A stretch of 64,000 bases of DNA from Mycobacteriaceae bacterium (GTDB taxonomy: Bacteria; Actinomycetota; Actinomycetes; Mycobacteriales; Mycobacteriaceae): the NCBI GenBank assembly GCA_019749805.1, contig JAIEPH010000011.1, positions 62,001 through 126,000 of the forward strand, in the 5' to 3' direction. Shown here piece after piece: positions 1 to 10,700 of the stretch. Under the pieces are notes generated by a model that had not been told where the DNA came from, did not search any database, and saw only the letters and a list, made by a program, of their open reading frames with translations. Position numbers and translations under genes: made by a program. Position 1 is the stretch's first letter. Each line of letters opens with the position of its first letter.

Positions 1-59
1 ATCGACAGGATCGATGACTCGGACGTGGGAGCGAGCTGATTCAGCGTGTCCTCCGTTTT

Positions 60-3000
60 CTAGGTGATTTCGGCAGGCGCCCGCGGCGTCGCAGATGGCG
101 GAGCCACCCGCGACGGCCACCAGTTCGCCCGTCCGACGAGCGCAGCGACGGCAGGCACTGTGATGGTGCGGACGACGAAAGTGTCCAGCAGGATTCCGAC
201 GCCGATCACGAAACCGCCCTGGACCACGGTGCCGATGCTGGAAAAAAGGAGACCGGCCATCGAGGCGGCGAAGATCAGGCCCGCCGCGGTGATCACACCG
301 CCCGTCGAACTCAACGTGCGGATGACGCCGTAGCGCACACTGACGGGGGATTCGTCGCGCATCCGCGACACGAACAGCATGTTGTAGTCCGCGCCCACTG
401 CGACCAACACCACGAAGGCCAGCGGTGGCACGCTCCAATGCAAAGCCTCCCCGAGGAGGACTTGGAATGTCAGTACGCCGATACCGATCGCCGCGAAGTA
501 CGAAAGCACCACGGAACCTACGAGATACAGAGGCGCGACGATCGAACGCAACAACACGATCAACGTCAGCAGGACCACGATGAGGGCAGTGACGATGATG
601 AACCGGATGTCGCGCTCGTAATAGTCGCGGGTGTCGCGCAGCGCGGCGGGAAACCCGCCCATCGATATCGAGGCGTCGGCGAGTGCGGTGTTGGGCTGGG
701 CGCCCAGGGCGACGTCATTGATCGCGTTGACCTGATCCATCGCCTCGGAACTGAACGGGTTGAGTTTGGTTTGGATCAGGTATCGCACCGAGTGGCCGTC
801 GGGCGAGATGTACGCCTCGGCGGCTTTCTGAAACTCCGCCGCGTTCAGCACCTCGGCGGGGATGTTGAACCCGGCCATCGACGAGCTGGCCGCGTCGCGG
901 CTCATCGTCAACAGGAAGGCCGATGCCTGGCTCAGACCGTCGGCCATCAGTTTGACCTGCGCCACCAAGTCGTCGACGCCGTTCGCGACTTGCCGGCTTC
1001 CGCCGGCCAAGCGGTCGGCGTTGCGCTGCAGGTTGGACAAACCGGCCTCCACGCCGCCCGGTTGGTCCAGCCCCATGTCATTCGCCGCCTCCGCGACGGT
1101 GGTGAGTGCACCGTTCAGTTTGCGCATCGTGGCGTTGAGGGTCTGTCTGCTCTCGAAACTCTCCAACTCGCCGGCCAGTTGATTCACCCGGTCCAGGCTT
1201 CCGTCGTTTCGAGCGTGTTCAAGCCGCTGAAATTGAGCCCGGGTGGCACTGCAGGAGGGATTGGCATCGCAGACCGCGTTGCCGTTCAGCGCAATCAGAA
1301 CCGGCCCTAGCCAAGCGAACATGTCCTCGACCGCACCGAAGTGCATGCCCATGGCGTTGCCGACCTTGTTGATGCTGTCGACCAGCTCGGCGGCGGTCTT
1401 GACGTCCCGCACCAACCTGTCGCCACTGTATTGAGTTCGCAGCGACGAGAACTCGCTGAGCAGACCTTGGATGCTGGTCGCAATCGAATTGACCTGAGCT
1501 CGCACGTCGCCGAGGCTGTCGGCCAGTGTGTTGGCCCCGGTTGCCAGTTCATCGAGGTCGGCGGTGCGTTCGTCGATCTGCGCGGAACCCGCGGCCAGCC
1601 GGTCACCGACGATGCCGGCCTGGAACGTGGCCCGGAACTCCGGCGGCACCTCACCCAGCGGTCTGGTGGCGCCGCTGACCAGAGAAACGTCCGGCAGTTG
1701 GGCGATGCGCGACGCCATCTGCTCCAGGTCCGCGAGGGCCTGCGGTGTCCGTAGGTCATGCGGAGACTGGACGAGGATGTATTGGGGGATGGACTGGCTG
1801 ACTGGGAAATGGCGTTCCAGCGCCGCATAGCCGACCGAACTCGGAGCCGACGCGGCGACGGCTTTGCGATCGTCATAGTTGAAGCGCGCGAAGACCGCGA
1901 AGCCGGCCAGGAGCACCAGTACGAGCAGACTGGCAATCAGGTGTGGCACCGGTCGGCGCACGATCCGGATGCCGGCGCGTCGCCAGAACCGGGCGGTCAA
2001 CTCGCGCCGCGGCTTGACCCAACCGCGCGGCCCGGCTAGCGCCAGGATGGCCGGCAGCAGGGTGACCGCGGCCAGGAACGCCACGCCGATCCCGATCGCC
2101 GCCGACACTCCGATCGTTTTGAACACTCCCATTTCGGTGAAGCTCATGATCAGAAAGGTGATGCCCACCGTGGCGGCAGACGCGGTGATCACCTTGCCGA
2201 TCGAGATCATCGACGCCTTGACCGCACGGTCGTACTCAGCACCCGCCCGCAGGTAGTCGTGATAGCGGCTGATGAGAAACACCGCATAGTCCGTCCCGGC
2301 GCCGGCCATGATTGCGCTCAGAAAGACGATGGACTGGTTCGAGACACCCACGCCGGTCACCTGGGAATAGGCGGCCACCACGGCCTGCGCAATGAGCAGC
2401 GACGATCCGATGGTCACCAACGGCAGCAGCATCGTGACCGCGCTGCGGTAAACCAGCAAAAGCACGGCCAGCACCAGGACGGCGATCGCGAGCTCGATGG
2501 GCAGGCGATCCTGCTCGCCCGCGACGGTGAGGTCCGCGACGGTCGCCGCCGGACCGGTGATGTAGACGGCGAGTGAACGGCCGGCTGGTCCGTCGTTCGT
2601 CGAGGCATGGTGATCGACGATGTCGGCGACCCGGTTGAACGACTCGAACCCACGCGGTGTGCCCAACTCACCTTCCAGGCTGACCGGCAGCACCCAGGTC
2701 GTTTTGTCCTCGCTCGTCAGGAACGGGCGCAGTTGGGGGGTGCTGACGAAATCCTGCACCGACACGACGTCGGTGACGTCGTCGCGCAGTGCATCCACCA
2801 CCGTGCGGTAGATGGCTTCGTCTGCGGGTACCAGCCCGTTTTCGTTGATGAAAGCGATGACCAGCAGGTTGTCCGAAGCCGACTCCTGGAAGGCCTTGGC
2901 CATCTTTTCGGCGGTGACGCTCGACGGTGCGTCGCTGGGCAGGATGACGAGCGGATGCTTTTCGGCCATCTCGCCGAGCGACGGAAATGTCAGGGGCAGA

Positions 3001-3074
3001 GCGGCTGCCATGGCGAGCCAGACCCCGATCACCACCCAGGGCCACCGCACGACGAGATCGGCTAGCCGACGCAT
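60..3074 (-). CDS. mmpL10: MmpL-family RND lipid transporter, probable MmpL10 of the TPP locus
   Basis: Large inner-membrane RND transporter of 1004 residues, expected to export an acyltrehalose precursor. A TM helix lies at about residues 12-30, followed by a periplasmic porter domain, a TM bundle at about 190-350, a second long periplasmic loop with helical repeats, and a C-terminal TM bundle. The proton-relay Asp-Tyr pairs typical of MmpL proteins are visible at D262-Y263 (in GAGTDY) and about D896-Y897 (in GADYN). It lies 26 bp downstream of papA3 on the same strand, so the two are probably one operon transcribed away from the PKS. Known of the family: MmpL10 exports diacyltrehalose used for TPP. 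The MmpL10 label rests on the PKS/PapA neighbours; an MmpL8-like sulfolipid transporter is less likely because the PKS is bimodular. Confidence 0.85.
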   Translation of the reverse strand: MRRLADLVVRWPWVVIGVWLAMAAALPLTFPSLGEMAEKHPLVILPSDAPSSVTAEKMAKAFQESASDNLLVIAFINENGLVPADEAIYRTVVDALRDDVTDVVSVQDFVSTPQLRPFLTSEDKTTWVLPVSLEGELGTPRGFESFNRVADIVDHHASTNDGPAGRSLAVYITGPAATVADLTVAGEQDRLPIELAIAVLVLAVLLLVYRSAVTMLLPLVTIGSSLLIAQAVVAAYSQVTGVGVSNQSIVFLSAIMAGAGTDYAVFLISRYHDYLRAGAEYDRAVKASMISIGKVITASAATVGITFLIMSFTEMGVFKTIGVSAAIGIGVAFLAAVTLLPAILALAGPRGWVKPRRELTARFWRRAGIRIVRRPVPHLIASLLVLVLLAGFAVFARFNYDDRKAVAASAPSSVGYAALERHFPVSQSIPQYILVQSPHDLRTPQALADLEQMASRIAQLPDVSLVSGATRPLGEVPPEFRATFQAGIVGDRLAAGSAQIDERTADLDELATGANTLADSLGDVRAQVNSIATSIQGLLSEFSSLRTQYSGDRLVRDVKTAAELVDSINKVGNAMGMHFGAVEDMFAWLGPVLIALNGNAVCDANPSCSATRAQFQRLEHARNDGSLDRVNQLAGELESFESRQTLNATMRKLNGALTTVAEAANDMGLDQPGGVEAGLSNLQRNADRLAGGSRQVANGVDDLVAQVKLMADGLSQASAFLLTMSRDAASSSMAGFNIPAEVLNAAEFQKAAEAYISPDGHSVRYLIQTKLNPFSSEAMDQVNAINDVALGAQPNTALADASISMGGFPAALRDTRDYYERDIRFIIVTALIVVLLTLIVLLRSIVAPLYLVGSVVLSYFAAIGIGVLTFQVLLGEALHWSVPPLAFVVLVAVGADYNMLFVSRMRDESPVSVRYGVIRTLSSTGGVITAAGLIFAASMAGLLFSSIGTVVQGGFVIGVGILLDTFVVRTITVPAVAALVGRANWWPSRVAPPSATPRAPAEIT

Positions 3075-3100
3075 TTCGTCCTCATCCCCCGCCCCCCACG

Positions 3101-4522
3101 CTAAGCGACTCGCCCCCAGTGCCCGCTGTCGGCGACCAGTTCGGAAACGGACTTCATCGTCGTCATATAGCGGGCAACTGACTTTCTGGCGACCGGATTA
3201 TCGGGATGCATGATCGCCATCACCGTTCCCTCGCCGTATCGGAATATGTAGATGGTGAGCTGATACGAGAAACGACCGTCCGGATAGATTCCGATATTGT
3301 CGGCAAGCCCGAGATCGGCGGCGGCGAGAACGGCGTTGAGCGGAGCGGCGCCACCATGAAAGAAATTGGAGACGGGGAAATTCGGCTGCGGCCAACTCAA
3401 CCACGGCGCCAACTCCAACACGCGGTAGTACGGCACTTTGGCCATATTCAGATTCGAGTCGAAGGACGACTGCGCCGACCATGCGGCGTCACCAAATGAG
3501 GCCGCGCCTATCGGTACGGTGATCGGGATCAGACCGGTAAACCAGCCTTGGGTCATGAAATTGTCCTCGGCGCTACGGGAATCGCGCGGAGTGAGACCGT
3601 AATAGGTCAGTGCACCGGTCAGTTCATGCTCCACCTGCGCGAGGCAGGCGAAGAGTCCGCCGATGAAGCGCGCGCCCGCCGCGGTGCACGCCGATTCGAA
3701 GCGCTCGGTCTGAGCCGGATCCATCAGGACTTCCGACGTCATGTCACTGCGGGTCGACTCCTCCGGTTTGCCCAGCGGAAGCGGAAATTCAGGGAAGCCA
3801 TCGTTGTTCTCCTCGGCGAACTCAACCCATGCCCGCACCTCGGGTGAATCCAACGTCAAGCCCGAGGCGCGTTCGCGCTCGCGGACACAGAACGCGTCGA
3901 AGCTGCCGGGCTCGCCCAACGTGAGAGCATCACCGCCGCTGCTCAATGCCGAATACATTCCGTTGGCTTCCAACATTGTCGTGCCGATCAATGTCGCATC
4001 GCCGTGCACGTGATCGATCGCAGCGAAGAAAGTGAAGAAGTCCTCGTTCTGAATGATTCCGAAAGTGAAGCAGCCCCACTCCAACGGACTGGGTATGGCG
4101 ATCACATGAGCGTGAATCTCGTCGATCGTCAGATTGCCGTGGTCGATCGGCATGAATTCGATCCCGGCCGGATCGTCTATCGCATGCCTGATGAAATCGC
4201 CATCGCCGGTCTGTTCGAACCAACTGCGGAACGTGTCGTGCCGACGTAGGTAGGCATTGACGGCTTGATTCATCGCCGCGATATCGCATTTGCCGGACAC
4301 ATCGCAGCTGGCGATGATCTGCCGGGAAAAGTTCGATCCAGCGGATGTGCGTTCGCAGTAATTGCGAAGATGCTGGCGCTGCATGTAGCTGACGGGCACC
4401 GAACTGACCGGCGCTTGCCGGGCGCTGTTCTGCGCAGCCGCGGTCGGATGCCACGAGATGACTGTCCCCGGTTTCAGCGCCCACTCATCAAGAGCGCCCA
4501 CCGTGATCTTTCCGATGCGCAA
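3101..4522 (-). CDS. papA3: Polyketide-associated acyltransferase, probable PapA3
   Basis: Acyltransferase of the PapA/condensation superfamily, 473 residues, the usual size for the group. The catalytic HxxxD motif is H171-V-H-G-D175. It probably transfers fatty acyl groups onto trehalose to give the diacyltrehalose intermediate of TPP. The start is a TTG at 4520-4522, supported by a strong GGGAGG ribosome site (complement of 4531-4536) 8 bases upstream; no better ATG is near. It is divergent from the PKS, with which it shares a 215-bp promoter region, and precedes mmpL10. The usual DFGWG-like second motif of condensation enzymes is not obvious near the C terminus. Assignment to PapA3 rather than PapA1/A2 is by locus context. 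Confidence 0.82.
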   Translation of the reverse strand: MRIGKITVGALDEWALKPGTVISWHPTAAAQNSARQAPVSSVPVSYMQRQHLRNYCERTSAGSNFSRQIIASCDVSGKCDIAAMNQAVNAYLRRHDTFRSWFEQTGDGDFIRHAIDDPAGIEFMPIDHGNLTIDEIHAHVIAIPSPLEWGCFTFGIIQNEDFFTFFAAIDHVHGDATLIGTTMLEANGMYSALSSGGDALTLGEPGSFDAFCVRERERASGLTLDSPEVRAWVEFAEENNDGFPEFPLPLGKPEESTRSDMTSEVLMDPAQTERFESACTAAGARFIGGLFACLAQVEHELTGALTYYGLTPRDSRSAEDNFMTQGWFTGLIPITVPIGAASFGDAAWSAQSSFDSNLNMAKVPYYRVLELAPWLSWPQPNFPVSNFFHGGAAPLNAVLAAADLGLADNIGIYPDGRFSYQLTIYIFRYGEGTVMAIMHPDNPVARKSVARYMTTMKSVSELVADSGHWGRVA

Positions 4523-4737
4523 TACGCCGACCTCCCGCTCGGCCGCGAATCTCCCATCAGCCGTGCGCGATCAACATACCTCCAGTACGACCGCGGTCAC
4601 CCGGCGTTGTCTGAATCCCTGAAGCCAACACCGCCGCACGCGCCGATGCCCTAGTGTCCGACGGAGAGTTGTACTCAGGCGCCTGACAGTGCCCGCCGGG
4701 CCACGTTCCGACCGCCGAGGTATGGGAGGACAACGGC
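4523..4737. promoter_or_regulatory. Divergent promoter region papA3 / pks
   Basis: This 215-bp space separates the divergent papA3-mmpL10 operon and the pks gene, so it must hold both promoters. The pks ribosome site GGGAGGA (4724-4730) lies 7 bases before the ATG at 4738. No clear operator palindrome was recognised. Confidence 0.5.
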
Positions 4738-7700
4738 ATGGGATCCGCGGATTATTCGATCGCGGCGGCCTCACGTCTTGCCATCATCGGCTATGCAGCG
4801 CGTCTACCGGGCGCCCAGGACGCCGATGCGTTCTGGGAGGTGCTGCGTGAGGGTCGCGACGCGGTGTCGGAGGTGCCGAAGGACCGCTGGGACGTAGACG
4901 AATTCTTCGACGCGGATCCCAGTGCACCCGGCAAGGTCGTCACGCGTCGCGCCGGTTTCGTCGACGATGTGACCGGATTCGACGCACCGTTCTTCGGCAT
5001 ATCGACGCGCGAAGTCAGGTTGATGGACCCGCAGCATCGGGTGTTGCTGGAGACCGCGTGGCACGCGGTGGAGCACTCGGGGACCGCGCCCACAGCTCTG
5101 GCCGGGACCAACACCGGAGTGTTCTTGGGGATGTCCACCCACGACTACCTGGGGATGGCATCCGACGAGCTGGATTACCCCGAGATCGAGGCCTATATGG
5201 CCATCGGCACGTCGAACGCCGCCGCGGCGGGCCGAATCAGCTATCGCCTCGGTCTCCAGGGCCCCGCGGTCGCCGTTGACACAGCGTGCAGTTCGTCGCT
5301 GGTAGCCATCCATCAGGCGTGTCAGGCGCTGCGCTTGGGAGAATGTGATCTCGCCCTGGCCGGCGGCGTCAACGTCCTGCTCACCCCCGCGACCATGATC
5401 ACGTTCTCCAACGCGCACATGCTCGCGCCCGACGGCCGCTGCAAGACGTTCGACGCGGCGGCAGACGGCTACGTGCGCGGCGAGGGATGCGGCGTCATCG
5501 TCATCAAGCGGCTCGAGGACGCGCTTCGCGACGGTGATCGGATCCGGGCTGTGATCCGCGGCAGCGCGATCAATCAAGACGGCGCGTCGGGCGGGTTGAC
5601 CGTGCCGAATGGTGTTGCCCAGCAACGGGTTATCGCCGAAGCGCTGAGGCGCGCCGACCTGGAACCCAGCGACGTCGGATACCTGGAGGCACACGGGACT
5701 GGGACGTCACTCGGCGATCCGATAGAGATCCAGGCCGCAGGCGCTGCCCTCGGCTCCGGACGCGCACCGGACAGTCCACTGTTGATCGGCTCTGTGAAGA
5801 CCAACATCGGCCACCTGGAAGCAGCCGCAGGGGTGGCCGGCGTCATCAAGGTCATCCTGTCGCTGGAGCACGAGAAGCTACCGAAGCACCTCCACTTTCA
5901 GAACCCGTCGCCGCATATCCCTTGGGATCGGCTGGCCGTGGACGTCGTCAAAGAAGTCGTCCCCTGGAAGCGCAACAGTCAGCCCCGAATCGCCGGGGTG
6001 AGCTCATTCGGGTTCGCCGGAACCAACGCACACGTCATCCTCGAAGAGGCTCCCGCGGCACCCGTTGTGGAGCAGCCCGCGCCGGGTCGGGTCGAGCAGC
6101 GCTACAGCCTGCTGCCTCTCTCGGCACGCACGGCCGAGGCCTTGGTGCAGATCGCCGGGGAGTACCGCGACTGGTGGACTGCGCATCCCGAAGCCGGCTT
6201 GGCCGACGTGTGCTTCACCGCAGGCGTGGGTCGAGCACACCTCGAACACCGGGCGGCGCTGGTGGTCGATTCCAGGGATGCCGCCATCGAACTGCTCGAC
6301 ACGCTCGCAGACGACCGCCCGGCGCCCGGTTTGATTCGCGGTGAATGCCACGAGGTACCCAAGACGGCGTGGCTGTTCACCGGTCAAGGCAGCCAATACT
6401 CCGGAATGTCGAAGGAGTTGTTCGACACCGAACCGGTGTTCGCGGACACGCTCGAGCGATGCGCGGCCGCGGTTGCCGATGTGCTCGAAAAGCCCTTACT
6501 TGAAGTCATTTTCGGTCTAGACAGCCCGGACGCCGATGAGCGTTTGCGCGAAGAGCATGACTCCGAGGAGACGTTACGGCGGACCTCGAACGCACAGCCC
6601 GCCCTGTTCGCAGTCGAGATGGGTTTGGCCGCCCTATGGCAGTCGTGGGGCTTCGAACCCGACGTGGTGATGGGCCACAGCGTCGGCCAATATTCGGCGG
6701 CCTGCGTCGCGGGGGTCTTCGGTCTCGAGGACGGCGCACTGCTGATGGCCGAACGTGGACGCCTCTTTGCCAGTTTGCCCGCGGGCGGACGGATGGTCGC
6801 GGTCTTCACATCACCCGATCGTGTCGAGAGCCGGACCAACGAATACCCCAGCCTGTCAGTCGCTGCCTACAACGGCACGAACACCGTATTGTCGGGACCT
6901 GCAGAGGATTTGGACAAGGCGGTCGCTGGCCTGGCGGCAGAGGGTGTCCGGTGTGAGTGGCTGGAAACCAGCCATGCTTTCCACTCTGCCTTGCTGGATC
7001 CGATCCTCGACGATTTCGAGTCCTACGCACAACGGTTCGAATTCAATACGCCGCAAAGGATATTGATCGACAACCGCACCGGCGTCGCACTCGGCAGGAG
7101 CATCAAGCTCGATGGCGCATACTGGCGCCGTCACGCGCGCCAACCGGTGCAGTTCACCAAGAGCATTCGCACACTGGCGGAGATGAACTGCAAGGCGCTG
7201 GTGGAAATCGGTCCGCGACCGGTGCTCACCGCCGCCGCCATCGCGGCATGGCCGGACCCTGCCACCACGCCGCGGGCGATTGCATCGGTGCGCAGAAACA
7301 CTGCTGACCACCGACAGATCACCGAAGCCCTGGCCGAGCAATACGTACTGGGACACCTGCCCGAATTCACCGCTCTTGCGCAGCCGCACGCGCAAAAGCT
7401 CGACCTGCCCACTTACCCGTTCGAGCATCGTCAGTACTGGTTCTCCGACGATCGAGAGCGTGCTGACTCACGCCCACCACCCGCCACGAGTACCCACGCC
7501 GTCAACCTTCTCGAGGAAGGTCGGATCGAGGAACTCGCCAACCTGATCGACGGTGCGGGCGGCGACCCGCGCACTGTCGACGTGCTCACCAAGCTCGCGA
7601 CACAACACAACCGGCAGCGTGCTACCCAGTCCATCGCAGAAGACCGTTATGAAATCTGTTGGGAGAGGCTCACAACCGCACCATTCGGCGCGGCCACCGG

Positions 7701-10700
7701 CGAGGACATCGAGTGGATCCTCATCGGCGACGACACCGGCACCGCTGCGCCACTGGTCAATGTGCTGACTGCGCGCGGCCACCGCCACCAGGTGGTCGAG
7801 CTGCCTGCGTCCGACGCCGAGGAAGCGCAGCTCTCGGACACGTTGCGGGCCGCAGCGGCAGGCGGTTCGGCACTGCGGATCGTGCACGTCGCCGCGCTCG
7901 GTGACGACCCGGATGCGCGTACCTTGCCGATGAAGCAGTCTTTGCTGCGAATGCAGCATCAGATCCTGGGCGGAACACGACGGCTGCTGCGTGCCGCGGT
8001 CGCCGCTGACTTGAGGGTTCCCATTTGGCTGGTGACCCGCGGCGCACAGCGTGTTACCGGCGCAGACACCGTGGCGCCGGATCAGAGTTGCCTCTGGGGG
8101 TTCGGGCGTGCCGCATCGCTGGAGCTGCCGCAGGTTTGGGGCGGCCTCGCGGATCTGGCTGATGCCTCTGCCGAAGAATGGTCTTTGTTGATCGACCGGA
8201 TGACCGGGCAGCGTGACACCGAAAGCAGAGAAGATCAGGTCGCGGTGCGGGATCAAGCCGTCTACGCTCCCCGGCTGGTTCGACGCACCGAGCGGCCGAG
8301 CGGTGCGCCGCTTACACTGCGCAGCGACGCCGCGTACTTGGTTACGGGTGGGCTGGGATCGATAGGGTTGGAGATCGCCGGATATCTGGCCACGCACGGC
8401 GCTGAGCATCTGGTGCTGACCAGCCGACACGCACCCAGCGAGGCCGCGCAGCAACGGATCGATGCGCTGCGGGAAGGTCACGGATGTGACGTTCGAGTCG
8501 TCAACGCCGATGTCGCCGATGCGCACGACGTGGCACGGCTTCTGGCCACCGTTGCTGCCGAGCTGCCGCCGTTGGCCGGAATCGTCCACGCTGCGGGCGA
8601 GATCGGTACCGCTCCGCTGAGCAACCAGGACGATACCGAGATAGACCGCGTATTCGCGGGAAAGGTCTGGGGTGCTTGGCATTTGGCCGAAGCAGCGGCT
8701 GGCCTTGCGCTCGATTTCTTCGTCAGTACCTCGTCGATCGCCTCGGTGTGGGGCGGATACGGTCAGACGGCGTACGGAGCCGCCAACTCCTTCCTCGACG
8801 GCCTGTCTTGGCAGCTGCGCGATAAGGGTGTCACAGGGATCAGCATCAGCTTCGGCCCATGGTCGGCGGGCATGGCTGACGCGGAATCCCGTGCGCGACT
8901 CGATCAACGCGGGGTCAAGACGCTGTCTCCCTCCGAGGCATTGGTCGGCCTCGCCGACGTGGTCTCGGCTTCCTCGGCACACGGCGTTGTGGCTCGTATC
9001 GACTGGTCCCGCTTTCTGCCGCTGTACCAGCAGGCTGGCAGGCGGGCGTTCCTGTCGGAGTTGGAGCGCGAGGTGCCCACCTCGCCGACGGCGGCGACGT
9101 CGCAGGTGACTCCGTCCGGCAAAACCCAGTTGGTCGACCGACTCGCCAATGCTCCGGTCCAGCAGCGCAAGAAACTTCTGACCGATTACCTACGCGACGC
9201 GGTGGCGGAGGTGACGCGCTTGAACAGCGCGGAGATTCGGGATGACGCGGGGTTCTTCGACCTCGGCATGGATTCGTTGATGGCCGTCGAGTTACGGCGT
9301 CGAATCGAACACGGAGTAGGCAGAGAAATACCGGTCACCCTGGTGATGGACTACCCCCGCCTGTCCGACGCCGCCGACTATGTACTCGGCGAGGTACTGG
9401 GGCTCAGCAGCCAGGAATCCGCAACATCCGCGCCCGAGCTGGCTTCGATGGCCCGGACACGTACGGACGAGCCGATCGCAATCGTCGCGGTGTCATGCCG
9501 CTTCCCCAGTGCGCCCGATCCGGAGGCGTTCTGGGACGTGCTGTCCGGCGGTGTCGATGCGATCCGGGAAGTCCCGGAGGACCGATACGACGTAGACGAG
9601 TTCTACGACCCGGATCCCGAGACCGCGGGCAAGATGTACACCCGGTACGGCGGATTCCTCGATGGAATCGACGGATTCGACCCTGAGTTCTTCGGTATCT
9701 CTCCGCGCGAGGCTGTCTGGATCGAGCCGCAGCAGCGGCTGACGCTCGAAACAGTGTGGGAGGGTCTCGAAAGGGCGGGGTATGCGCCAGCCACGTTGCG
9801 TGGCAGTCGAACCGGCGTCTTCGTCGGTGTTGCCGCCAACGAGTACGCGTATCTGTTGTCTTCCGAACCCGTCGAAAAGATCGAGCCCTACTTCATCACC
9901 GGGAATGCGCTGAATGCGATTTCGGGTCGGGTCGCCTTTGTGCTGGGACTCGAGGGACCGGCGGTTGCGGTCGACACCGCATGCAGCTCGGCGTTGGTGG
10001 CCGTCCACCAGGCGTGCCAAGCGTTGCACTCCGGAGACTGCGACCTGGCGCTGGCCGGTGGTGTGAACGTCTTGCTGAGTCCGGTGACGGTCATAGCCGC
10101 GTCACGGGCCAGAATGCTGTCCCCCGTCGGGCGCTGCAAGACCTTCGACGCCTCCGCCGACGGCTACGTGCGCAGCGAAGGCTGCGGAATGCTGGTGCTC
10201 AAACGGCTGAGTGACGCGGTACACGATGGAGATCGGGTCTGCGCGGTCATATCCGGCAGCGCAGTCAACCAAGACGGCGCGTCCAGTGGCCTGACGGTGC
10301 CCAATGGTGGTGCCCAGCAACGGCTCATCGGGATGGTGCTCGCTCGGGCCGGCTTGGAAGGCGGAGAGGTCGACTATCTCGAGGCGCACGGGACGGGCAC
10401 CCCCCTGGGCGATCCGATCGAGGTCCAGGCAGCGGCAGCCGCCTACGGTGCTGCGCGCGATCCGGACCGACCGCTGCTGATGGGGTCGGTCAAGAGCAAC
10501 ATCGGTCACCTCGAATCGGCATCAGGGGCGGCAGGACTCATCAAAGTCGTGTTGTCGCTGCAACACGAAGTGCTGCCGCCAAGTCTGCACTTCAAGAATC
10601 CGTCTCCACATATCCCGTGGGACTCATTGCCGGTACGGGTGGTAGATAAAGCGATCCCGTGGCAGGCCGACGGGAGGCCGCGGCGGGCAGGCGTGAGTTC

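Noticed and set aside
1..59. Coding end of fadD23 or the PE-domain gene at the left edge
   Set aside because: The stretch is too short to identify; no domain could be read with confidence.
7468..8982. Long open frame (504 codons) antisense to the PKS, and others like it
   Set aside because: GC-rich codon bias opens antisense frames. The product is Arg/His/Gln-rich with no domain, while the plus strand encodes an unbroken PKS.
5278..10500. Direct repeats between 5 kb and 11 kb
   Set aside because: These are the conserved KS and AT domains of the two PKS modules, not a separate repeat element.
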